From Bacteroidaceae bacterium (GTDB lineage: Bacteria; Bacteroidota; Bacteroidia; Bacteroidales; Bacteroidaceae): a stretch of 8,971 nt of DNA. The notes under the pieces are model-generated. The model had not been told where the DNA came from and did no database searches. It saw only the letters and a list, made by a program, of their open reading frames with translations. The position numbers and the translations under genes were made by a program. Shown one piece after another: positions 1 through 5,762 of the stretch; position 1 is the stretch's first letter, and each line of letters opens with the position of its first letter. The stretch covers positions 1 through 8,971 of the forward strand of contig JAEDMP010000087.1 in assembly GCA_016302965.1 (NCBI GenBank), given 5' to 3'.

Positions 1-175
1 TTTTTTTCGGAGAATCTTTGAAAATGAGGCAATTATAAATTTTCGAACGGAGAACGAACAGAGCCGGATAGGAGAAACAACGGAAAAACATAGGAAATAG
101 GGGAGGAAAAGCAAGGCTAAAAGGGTATTTATTGTCTTAAGATGGTTAAAAAAACTGAAAACAGAGCAGGAAAGC
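1..175. other. Upstream non-coding stretch, purine-rich on the + strand
   Basis: No open frame of useful length and no recognisable RNA gene is visible. The first seven bases are a T run, which could be the tail of a terminator whose stem lies outside the window. From about 61 to 120 only 11 of 60 bases are pyrimidines by hand count, so the + strand is strikingly A/G-rich. The only promoter-like match (AATCTTTG at 13-20) lacks the initial T of the TAnnTTTG box. The convincing promoter begins at 176. Confidence 0.5.
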
Positions 176-206
176 TTGGAACGTACGCATAAAACAACTA
201 ATTTTG
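176..206 (+). promoter_or_regulatory. Bacteroidetes housekeeping promoter for the five-gene unit
   Basis: The -33 element TTG is at 176-178 and the -7 element TAATTTTG is at 199-206, a perfect TAnnTTTG match, with 20 bases between them. Transcription would start about five bases after the -7 box, around 210, leaving a leader of roughly 20 bases before the ATG at 230. This rules out the alternative TTG start at 176, because that codon is itself the -33 element. Confidence 0.75.
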
Positions 207-229
207 CAGGGAATAAAAAGAATCTGATT

Positions 230-538
230 ATGACCAAACGTGTACTTGCATATACAATGATGGCTCTGATGGCCATGTCCGTGCCGGCCGTTTTGCATGC
301 TGCAGAGGCAATCCCTATGGAGCAGGTGGATCAGGCTGAGGTGAACGTTGTGGTGAAGGATAAGGCGGTCTATGTGACTGGAGCTGCCGGACAGAAACTC
401 TATGTCGTATCATCCACGGGCAGAGTAGTGGCAGTGGTGGAAATCACCAGCCCCTCACAGCGTGTGGAACTTAACATACCCAAAGGGTGCTACATCGTCA
501 AGGTTGGTTCTGTGGCCAGAAAGGTTTCGCTCAGATAA
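230..538 (+). CDS. Small exported protein made almost only of a type IX secretion tail-like domain
   Basis: Encodes 102 residues. The N-terminus is a clear Sec signal peptide: a basic start (MTKR), a hydrophobic core over residues 5-21, and a likely signal peptidase I site after Ala24 (LHA) or Ala27. The remaining ~78 residues are strand-rich and follow the pattern of the C-terminal sorting tail of type IX secretion cargo: a segment with GAAGQKLYVVSSTGRVV, then NIPKGCYIVKVG, ending in KVSLR. In known cargo this tail sits behind a large passenger domain. Here there is none, so the protein is either a stand-alone tail-like domain or a member of a related small beta-sandwich family. The ATG at 230 is preferred because the longer TTG frame starts inside the promoter. 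It is the first gene of a unit with an L,D-transpeptidase and an ECF sigma module. The function is unknown; the tail resemblance is by pattern only. Confidence 0.7.
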   Translation: MTKRVLAYTMMALMAMSVPAVLHAAEAIPMEQVDQAEVNVVVKDKAVYVTGAAGQKLYVVSSTGRVVAVVEITSPSQRVELNIPKGCYIVKVGSVARKVSLR

Positions 539-2124
539 TATCCTTTCTCCTTCCCGTCATTATGCTCACAGGCATTGTTTTGCTTGTGAGTTGTAGTGCG
601 TGTACATCCTCCGATGACACCATAGAAGAGGTACCCACCGTGTTTTCCGAATTGCGGAAACAGGGATTCCCCATTGATTCGCTTGAGATGGCCGACATGG
701 CCGACAGCCTCACCCGGAGGGTGAAGCCCCTCTGTTATGCCGACCGCAAGACTCGTACTTATTATCTTGAGGGTGGCGCCTTCGTGTGGTTGGTGCCCGG
801 CGGCGTGAGTGCCCAGGCCGATAGTCTGCTGGCCTTGCTCCGTGAGGCTCCCCGCCATGGCTTGGCTCCCGATTCGTTCTTTGTGTGTGGCATTGCTGAT
901 GACCTCAGCCGAATGCGGCAATTGCGCTTCGACAGCCTCTGCCATTCTGTTTCGCGTGTGGCCATGCGTCTCGACTACCGCCTCACCCAGGCTTATCTCC
1001 GCTATCTCATCGGTCAGCGTTTCGGCTTTGCCAACCCCATCTATCTGCTCAATCATTTTGATCCGCTCAGGGTAGACAGTGCCTCGGGCAGGGTGCTCAG
1101 CTACCGTGGGCTCTTTGATGTGGGCGTGAGCCGTCCCGACGACGACTATGTGCGATCGGCCTTGGCGGCTGTGCATGAGAACCGGGCGGCGGCCTTGCTC
1201 CGCGAGTCGGTTCCCTCTTCGGCCTTTTATCGGCGTCTGCAGCGGGAACTGGAGTGTATGCGTAAACAATCGGCCGAGGTCAATGACAAACGTTTGCACC
1301 GTCTGCTGGTCAATATGGAGCGCTGCCGCTGGCGCGAGGCACTGCCGCCCATGGACAGCAGCCGCCATGTAGTGGTCAATATCCCGGCTTTCCATCTCTA
1401 TGCCTACGCTCCCGACTCCATCCTCGACATGAAGGTTGGCTGTGGTTCGGTGAAGACCAAGACCCCGCTGCTGGTCAGCCGGTTTAAACGCATGGAAGTG
1501 AACCCCGTGTGGAACATCCCGCCCTCCATCATCCGCGATGATGTGTCGCGCCATGCAGGCGACTCCGCCTATTTCGCCCGTAACCATTATTATATTGTCG
1601 AGCGCTCCTCGGGCAACAGGATGCCCATCGAGAAGGTTACCGCCTCGATGTTGCGCAGTGGCAAATACCGCGTCAGCCAGGAGGGTGGTGAGGGCAATGC
1701 CCTTGGCCGCATCATCTTCCGTTTCGACAACCAGTTTTCCGTCTTCCTCCACGACACCTCATCACGTGATTTCTTCGGCCGGAACAACCGGGGCGTCTCC
1801 CATGGCTGTGTGCGGGTGGAGCATCCCTTCCGTTTGGCCCAGTATCTGTGGCACCAGACCGATGAGTGGCAGCTCGACCGGCTGCGTATCAGCATGGACA
1901 TGGAGCCGCAGACCGAGCGTGGACTGAAATACGTGGAGCAGCCGGAGGCCAACCGTAAGCTCGTTGGGCATATCCCGCTGCCCGAATCCGTCCCACTTTA
2001 TCTCGCCTATTTCACCCTCTATCCTCTGCCCGACGGAAGCCTTCAGTCCTGCCCCGACGTATATGGGTATGATGAAATCATCTACGACGAGATTAAACCT
2101 TATGTGATCAGAAGAGTCAAATAA
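487..2124 (+). CDS. L,D-transpeptidase, YcbB-like, predicted lipoprotein
   Basis: Predicted to form 3-3 cross-links in peptidoglycan from the envelope side. The C-terminal YkuD catalytic domain runs from about residue 293 (RHVVVNIPAFHLYAY) to 460. It includes His422 (FLHD) and the signature SHGCVRVEHP with His439, Gly440, nucleophile Cys441 and Arg443, the expected H-X16-[ST]HGC[VI]R layout. Residues ~95-280, including DYRLTQAYLRYLIGQ, resemble the scaffold domain of YcbB enzymes. No separate peptidoglycan-binding domain is obvious. The lipobox LVSC lies at residues 33-36 when starting at GTG 487, giving an N-region with Arg4 and Lys12 but overlapping the upstream gene by 52 bases. The alternative ATG at 562 avoids the overlap but leaves only ten uncharged residues before the lipid cysteine, so 487 is preferred with moderate confidence. 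The sigma gene begins 15 bases after the stop. Confidence 0.88.
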   Translation: MLHRQGWFCGQKGFAQIISFLLPVIMLTGIVLLVSCSACTSSDDTIEEVPTVFSELRKQGFPIDSLEMADMADSLTRRVKPLCYADRKTRTYYLEGGAFVWLVPGGVSAQADSLLALLREAPRHGLAPDSFFVCGIADDLSRMRQLRFDSLCHSVSRVAMRLDYRLTQAYLRYLIGQRFGFANPIYLLNHFDPLRVDSASGRVLSYRGLFDVGVSRPDDDYVRSALAAVHENRAAALLRESVPSSAFYRRLQRELECMRKQSAEVNDKRLHRLLVNMERCRWREALPPMDSSRHVVVNIPAFHLYAYAPDSILDMKVGCGSVKTKTPLLVSRFKRMEVNPVWNIPPSIIRDDVSRHAGDSAYFARNHYYIVERSSGNRMPIEKVTASMLRSGKYRVSQEGGEGNALGRIIFRFDNQFSVFLHDTSSRDFFGRNNRGVSHGCVRVEHPFRLAQYLWHQTDEWQLDRLRISMDMEPQTERGLKYVEQPEANRKLVGHIPLPESVPLYLAYFTLYPLPDGSLQSCPDVYGYDEIIYDEIKPYVIRRVK

Positions 2125-2139
2125 CCAGACCGACAGGAG

Positions 2140-2694
2140 ATGACCGACGAGAAAAACCTTATCCGCATGCTCTCCACACCCCAGGAACGCCGCAAGGGCT
2201 TCGAGGTGATGGTGCGCCAGTACAGCGAGAAACTGTATTGGATGATTCGGCGTGTGGTGATCAGTCATGATGATGCCGACGATATCCTGCAGAATACTTT
2301 CCTCAAGGCGTGGAACCGTCTTGACGATTTCAGGCATGACTCCCGTCTCTCCACTTGGCTCTACCGCATTGCCGTGAACGAGAGCATCGACTTCCTGCGC
2401 CGTGCCAAGGTGCGCCAGGCTCTTTCCGTAGATGAAGAAGCCGCGGCAGGTGTGGCCAACCAGCTTCAGGCCGACCCTTACTTCGACGGCAACCATCTGC
2501 AGGCGCTGCTGACCGAGGCGGTGAGCCAGCTGCCTGAGGTGCAGCGCATGGTGTTCTCGCTCCGCTACTACGAGGAGATGAAATACAGCGAGATGAGCGA
2601 ACTGCTCCATACCTCACAGGGCTCGCTTAAGGCCTCCTATCATATCGCTGTGGGCAAGGTGCGCGAGTTTATCAGCAGCCACGAGCGGGGGTAG
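2140..2694 (+). CDS. ECF-family RNA polymerase sigma-70 factor
   Basis: A 184-residue two-domain alternative sigma factor. Region 2 spans about residues 20-90 and shows the core-binding and -10 recognition signature: DADDILQNTFLKAWNRLDDF at 45-64, then STWLYRIAVNESIDFLRR at 71-88. A polar linker covers ~91-117. Region 4 spans ~120-178, with LPEVQRMVFSLRYYEEMKYS (131-150) followed by the helix-turn-helix EMSELLHTSQGSLKASYH. Length and layout match the minimal ECF group, with no region 1 or 3 and no extra C-terminal domain. The start follows the L,D-transpeptidase stop by 15 bases, implying co-transcription. AGGAG directly abuts the ATG, too close to act as a normal ribosome site. The membrane protein immediately downstream is the likely anti-sigma factor. 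Target genes cannot be read from the window. Confidence 0.93.
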   Translation: MTDEKNLIRMLSTPQERRKGFEVMVRQYSEKLYWMIRRVVISHDDADDILQNTFLKAWNRLDDFRHDSRLSTWLYRIAVNESIDFLRRAKVRQALSVDEEAAAGVANQLQADPYFDGNHLQALLTEAVSQLPEVQRMVFSLRYYEEMKYSEMSELLHTSQGSLKASYHIAVGKVREFISSHERG

Positions 2695-2705
2695 ACGCCT
2701 GTTCA

Positions 2706-2757
2706 CCGTCTGTAGGAAAAAATTTTTTTGCTTCCGTCTTAAACCATTTAAGGGCGG
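2706..2757 (+). promoter_or_regulatory. Possible ECF-type promoter and operator between sigma and anti-sigma-like genes
   Basis: Downstream of the sigma stop is TAGGAA (2713-2718), an A6T7 tract (2717-2729) and CCGTCTTAA, with CGTC at 2735-2738. CGTC is the common -10 core of ECF promoters, and a G/A-rich -35 about 16 bases upstream followed by an A/T tract fits the class. CCGTCT also occurs at 2706-2711, 28 bases upstream. The -10-like element merges into an inverted repeat, CTTAAA-CCA-TTTAAG (2738-2752), with a weaker outer extension CCG/CGG (2734-2736 with 2755-2757). No T run follows the repeat, so it is not an intrinsic terminator. Autoregulation by the neighbouring sigma factor is an inference. 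Confidence 0.35.
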
Positions 2758-2786
2758 TAGCGTCAAAACAATAAAAGAAGAAAAGC

Positions 2787-3146
2787 ATGACAAACATAGA
2801 TGACGATATCAGAAAGACCGTAGGCGGGGAGAACCCCTTCCGTGTGCCGGATGGCTATTTCGGCCAGTTTGCTGACCGTCTCATGAGTCAGTTGCCCGAG
2901 CAGCCTGTCTTGCAGGAGCCGCAACTGAAACGTGCCGGTATGAGCATCTGGCGCCCGCGTTATTGGGCGGCCGCCTGTGTCTGTGCCTTGGTCTCTGCCA
3001 CAGCCTTCTATTTCACCCTGCACGAAGCTGACATGACGGCCAGTGCCGAGGCCGAGGTGAGCGGCAGTTCCTATGAGGAGCAAGTGGCCGACTGTGCCAT
3101 GATGGACAATGCCGATATTTATGCCTATCTCTGTTCGGCAGAGTAG
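2787..3146 (+). CDS. Single-pass membrane protein, putative anti-sigma factor
   Basis: A 119-residue protein. Residues 1-58 are polar and predicted cytoplasmic, carrying NPFRVPDGYF at 16-25, a motif I associate with Bacteroidales proteins encoded just after ECF sigma genes. A basic stretch (KRAGMSIWRPRYW, 48-60) precedes one membrane helix at ~59-77, which by the positive-inside rule places the N-terminus in the cytoplasm. The short tail (78-119) is acidic, contains Cys104 and Cys116, and would be periplasmic. The topology is what a membrane-tethered anti-sigma factor needs: a sigma-binding segment inside and a signal-sensing segment outside. There is no HXXXCXXC zinc anti-sigma motif, so it is not a ZAS-family protein. 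The role is inferred from gene order and topology. It is followed 53 bases later by a small exported protein. Confidence 0.7.
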   Translation: MTNIDDDIRKTVGGENPFRVPDGYFGQFADRLMSQLPEQPVLQEPQLKRAGMSIWRPRYWAAACVCALVSATAFYFTLHEADMTASAEAEVSGSSYEEQVADCAMMDNADIYAYLCSAE

Positions 3147-3199
3147 GCAGGTGACCAATCCTTTATTAATAACAGTTAGCAACCTTTTTATATGCAACC

Positions 3200-3649
3200 A
3201 TGATGATGACCAGACGAATACTATTCTTCATGATGGCCCTGATGGTGAGTTTCGCCGTGAGCGGCCAGAATAAGGGCAAGTTCTCGCCCAAACAGTTTGA
3301 GGAGGACCTTGAAAATTTCATTGTCAAGGAGGCCAGGCTCACCTCTGCTGAGCAAGCCGCTTTCCTGCCTCTCTATCGGGAGATGAAGGCCAAGCAGCGC
3401 CAGCTCTTCGACCAGTCGCGCAAGCTGTGCCGCAAGAAACCTGACACCGAAGACGGCTGCCGCAAGGCCATCAAGTCGCAGGACAAGATTGAGGTGGAGC
3501 AGAAGAAACTTCTGCAGGCCTACCACGAGAAATTCTTCAGTGTAATCAGTCCCTGCAAGGTCTTTGATGTTATCAAGGCCGAAGACCGTTTCCATCGCCG
3601 TATGCTCAAGCAGCGGCATGACAACAACCGCCCGAAAGAACGCAAATGA
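3200..3649 (+). CDS. Small exported helical protein, Spy/CpxP/CnrX-like putative periplasmic sensor
   Basis: A 149-residue protein with a Sec signal peptide: basic MMMTRR, hydrophobic core to residue ~20, likely cleavage near AVSG/QN at 22-23. The mature part is almost entirely charged and helical, with LTSAEQAAFLPLYREMKAKQ (47-66). This resembles the LTxxQ segments and long hairpin helices of Spy/CpxP chaperones and CnrX/ZraP-type metal sensors. Cys77 and Cys87 flank a short acidic loop and could form a disulphide or metal site; a third cysteine is Cys119. The C-terminus is very basic (RPKERK). Three consecutive ATG codons at 3200, 3203 and 3206 make the exact start uncertain by two residues. 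As last gene of the unit, after sigma and putative anti-sigma genes, it sits where a periplasmic sensor would be expected. Family assignment is by pattern, and the function is unproven. Confidence 0.72.
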   Translation: MMMTRRILFFMMALMVSFAVSGQNKGKFSPKQFEEDLENFIVKEARLTSAEQAAFLPLYREMKAKQRQLFDQSRKLCRKKPDTEDGCRKAIKSQDKIEVEQKKLLQAYHEKFFSVISPCKVFDVIKAEDRFHRRMLKQRHDNNRPKERK

Positions 3650-3658
3650 GTATCCTCT

Positions 3659-3693
3659 GCCGCCATCCCTCCCAAGGGGTGGCGGCTTATTTT
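3659..3693 (+). terminator. Intrinsic terminator of the five-gene unit
   Basis: Arms GCCGCCATCCC (3659-3669) and GGGGTGGCGGC (3676-3686) form an 11-bp GC-rich stem with one T-G wobble and a 6-base loop, followed by TTATTTT. It begins ten bases after the last stop codon and separates this unit from the mutase gene. Confidence 0.85.
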
Positions 3694-3747
3694 GGGTTAA
3701 AATAGGAATTTCCTGTTAAAAAAATAAAAATATGTGGCTCTTCCCGC

Positions 3748-3776
3748 TTGTCTTCACATGAAAAGATGTATCTTTG
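3748..3776 (+). promoter_or_regulatory. Bacteroidetes housekeeping promoter for the sugar mutase gene
   Basis: TTG at 3748-3750 and TATCTTTG at 3769-3776 (a perfect TAnnTTTG) with an 18-base spacer. The predicted start is near 3781, giving a leader of about 45 bases. Confidence 0.7.
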
Positions 3777-3824
3777 TGGATATAAATCCGACGAATCCAA
3801 TCAACAAACAAATAAGTTAATCGT

Positions 3825-5570
3825 ATGAATGAGAATGCACAATTAATTGCACAATGCGAGGAAAAAGCACAACAGTGGCTTTCACCTGCATTCGATGAGG
3901 AGACCAAGAACGCAGTGAAGCAAATGCTGGAAAATGAAGACAAGACCGAATTGATCGAGTGCTTCTATAAAGACCTGGAGTTTGGTACGGGTGGTCTGCG
4001 TGGCATCATGGGTGCCGGCAGCAATCGCATGAACGTTTATACCGTGGGTATGGCCACCCAGGGCTTTGCCAATTATCTGAAGAAGAACTTTGCTGACCGC
4101 GATGAGATTTCCGTAGTCGTTTGCCACGACTGCCGTAACAACAGCCGCCTTTATGCTGAGACCGTGGCCAACATCTTTTCGGCCAACGGCATCAAGGCTT
4201 ATCTCTTCGATGACATGCGCCCCACTCCCGAATGTTCCTTCGCCATCCGCGAACTGAAGTGCCAAGCCGGTGTCAACGTCACCGCCAGCCACAACCCCAA
4301 AGAGTACAACGGCTACAAGGCCTATTGGGAAGATGGTGCCCAGGTGCTCGCTCCCCACGATACCGGTATCATCGACGAGGTGAACAAGGTGACCATCGAT
4401 GATGTGAAGTTTGAGGGCAACAAAGACCTCATCGTCACCATTGGCGAGGAGATTGACCGCATCTATCTGGAGCGCATCAAGGAAATCTGCATCGATCCCG
4501 AGATGATTCAGCGCCAAAAGGACCTGAAGATTGTCTATACACCCCTCCACGGTACCGGTATGACGATGATTCCCCGCTCCATCAAGTTCTGGGGCTTCGA
4601 GAATGTACACTGCGTGGAAGAGCAGATGCTCAAGAGCGGAGACTTCCCCACTGTCGTTTCTCCCAACCCCGAAAACGGTGAGGCACTCACCTTGGCCCTG
4701 CGCGATGCCAAGGCCATGGGTGCCGACATCGTGATGGCCAGTGACCCCGATGCCGACCGTGTGGGTATGGCCTGCAAGAACGACAAGGGCGAATGGATTC
4801 TCATCAACGGCAACCAGACCTGCCTCCTCTTCCTCTATTATATCATCACCAACCGCAAGGCCACGGGCAAGATGCAGCCCACCGACTTCATCGTGAAAAC
4901 CATCGTGACCACCGAGGTAATCAAGCAGATTGCCGACAAGCAGAACATCGAGATGCGCGACTGCTACACCGGATTCAAGTGGATTGCACGCGAGATTGCC
5001 CTCTCCGAAGGCAAGCAGCAGTATATTGGCGGCGGTGAGGAGAGCTATGGATTCCTCGCTCAGGATTTCGTGCGTGACAAGGATGCCGTTTCGGCCTGCT
5101 CGCTGCTGGCTGAGATTTGCGCCTACGCCAAGGACCAGGGCAAGACCCTCTACGACCTGCTCATGGATATCTATATGGAGTATGGATTCTCCAACGAGGC
5201 TACCATCAACGTGGTGAAGCCCGGCAAGAGCGGTGCCGACGAAATCAAGCAGATGATGACCAACTTCAGAAGCAATCCTCCCAAGGAACTGGGCGGAAGT
5301 CCTGTGGCCGTATGGAAAGACTATCAGACGCTGCAGCTGACCAAGGCCGATGGTAGCCAGGCCACCATCGACATGCCTACCACCAGCAATGTGCTGCAGT
5401 GGTTCTGTGAAGACGGCACCAAGGTGAGTGTGCGCCCCTCGGGCACCGAACCCAAAATCAAGTTCTATGTCGAGATCAAGGACAACATGAAGAGTCCCGC
5501 CGACTATGAGGCTTGTGTGAAGGCTGCCGCCGACAAGCTCGAAGCCATCAAGAAGTCGCTCAGTCTCTAA
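3825..5570 (+). CDS. Phospho-sugar mutase (phosphoglucomutase/phosphomannomutase)
   Basis: Cytoplasmic enzyme of the alpha-D-phosphohexomutase superfamily, 581 residues, interconverting sugar 1- and 6-phosphates through a phosphoserine intermediate. All four active-site signatures are present in order: the phosphoserine loop TASHNPKEYNGYK with Ser155, the magnesium loop DPDADR with Asp307, Asp309 and Asp311, the sugar-specificity loop GGEESYGF with Glu405, Glu406 and Ser407, and the phosphate-binding loop RPSGTEPK at 537-544. Length and the GGEESYG loop fit the longer PgcA/PGM2-like branch better than the ~460-residue AlgC/ManB branch, so glucose 1-phosphate/glucose 6-phosphate is the likeliest main reaction. 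Mannose or other substrates cannot be excluded. The gene is flanked by its own promoter and terminator and appears monocistronic. It is intact, with no sign of transfer. Confidence 0.94.
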   Translation: MNENAQLIAQCEEKAQQWLSPAFDEETKNAVKQMLENEDKTELIECFYKDLEFGTGGLRGIMGAGSNRMNVYTVGMATQGFANYLKKNFADRDEISVVVCHDCRNNSRLYAETVANIFSANGIKAYLFDDMRPTPECSFAIRELKCQAGVNVTASHNPKEYNGYKAYWEDGAQVLAPHDTGIIDEVNKVTIDDVKFEGNKDLIVTIGEEIDRIYLERIKEICIDPEMIQRQKDLKIVYTPLHGTGMTMIPRSIKFWGFENVHCVEEQMLKSGDFPTVVSPNPENGEALTLALRDAKAMGADIVMASDPDADRVGMACKNDKGEWILINGNQTCLLFLYYIITNRKATGKMQPTDFIVKTIVTTEVIKQIADKQNIEMRDCYTGFKWIAREIALSEGKQQYIGGGEESYGFLAQDFVRDKDAVSACSLLAEICAYAKDQGKTLYDLLMDIYMEYGFSNEATINVVKPGKSGADEIKQMMTNFRSNPPKELGGSPVAVWKDYQTLQLTKADGSQATIDMPTTSNVLQWFCEDGTKVSVRPSGTEPKIKFYVEIKDNMKSPADYEACVKAAADKLEAIKKSLSL

Positions 5571-5623
5571 ACGATAGCTGCTATAGCCTGCCCGCCAAAA
5601 TGGCTGTACATCTATAAAAATTG

Positions 5624-5672
5624 GGTGGAAAAAGACAAAAAGAACCCTCTTGCGTCTTTTTCCACCTTTTTT
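5624..5672 (+). terminator. Intrinsic terminator after the sugar mutase gene
   Basis: Perfect 13-bp arms GGTGGAAAAAGAC (5624-5636) and GTCTTTTTCCACC (5654-5666) with a 17-base loop, followed by six T residues (5667-5672). It lies 53 bases after the stop codon. Confidence 0.88.
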
Positions 5673-5707
5673 GTGGATATTTTATCAAATAAAATAGGGA
5701 AAAAATT

Positions 5708-5737
5708 TTGTTAATTCACTGAAATATCGTACCTTTG
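5708..5737 (+). promoter_or_regulatory. Bacteroidetes housekeeping promoter for infC-rpmI-rplT
   Basis: TTG at 5708-5710 and TACCTTTG at 5730-5737 with a 19-base spacer. Transcription would begin near 5742, leaving a leader of only about 20 bases. That leaves little room for a structured leader before infC. Confidence 0.75.
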
Positions 5738-5762
5738 CAGCCGATTTCATAAAAACAGTTGA

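Noticed and set aside
13..20. AATCTTTG as a promoter -7 box
   Set aside because: Lacks the first T of TAnnTTTG, has no TTG at the right distance inside the window, and no gene follows within 200 bases except the one with a better promoter.
490..1752. A 420-codon open frame on the minus strand opposite the L,D-transpeptidase gene
   Set aside because: It is antisense to a clearly real gene with a GC-rich codon bias that suppresses stops on the opposite strand. Its translation is histidine- and glycine-rich with no recognisable domain, and it has no promoter.
2738..2752. Inverted repeat CTTAAA-CCA-TTTAAG as an intrinsic terminator of the sigma gene
   Set aside because: AT-rich stem with no downstream T tract; the T run lies before it, so it was kept only as a possible operator or promoter element.
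3703..3715. Short palindrome around AGGAATTTCCT
   Set aside because: Five-base arms around one base in an AT-rich spacer, well upstream of the promoter; expected by chance.
3882..4610. A 242-codon minus-strand frame opposite the sugar mutase
   Set aside because: Overlaps invariant active-site motifs of the mutase on the other strand, and its translation shows no family features.
5573..5585. ATAGC-T-GCTAT palindrome just after the mutase stop
   Set aside because: Too short to be a terminator and no T run follows; the strong terminator is at 5624-5672.
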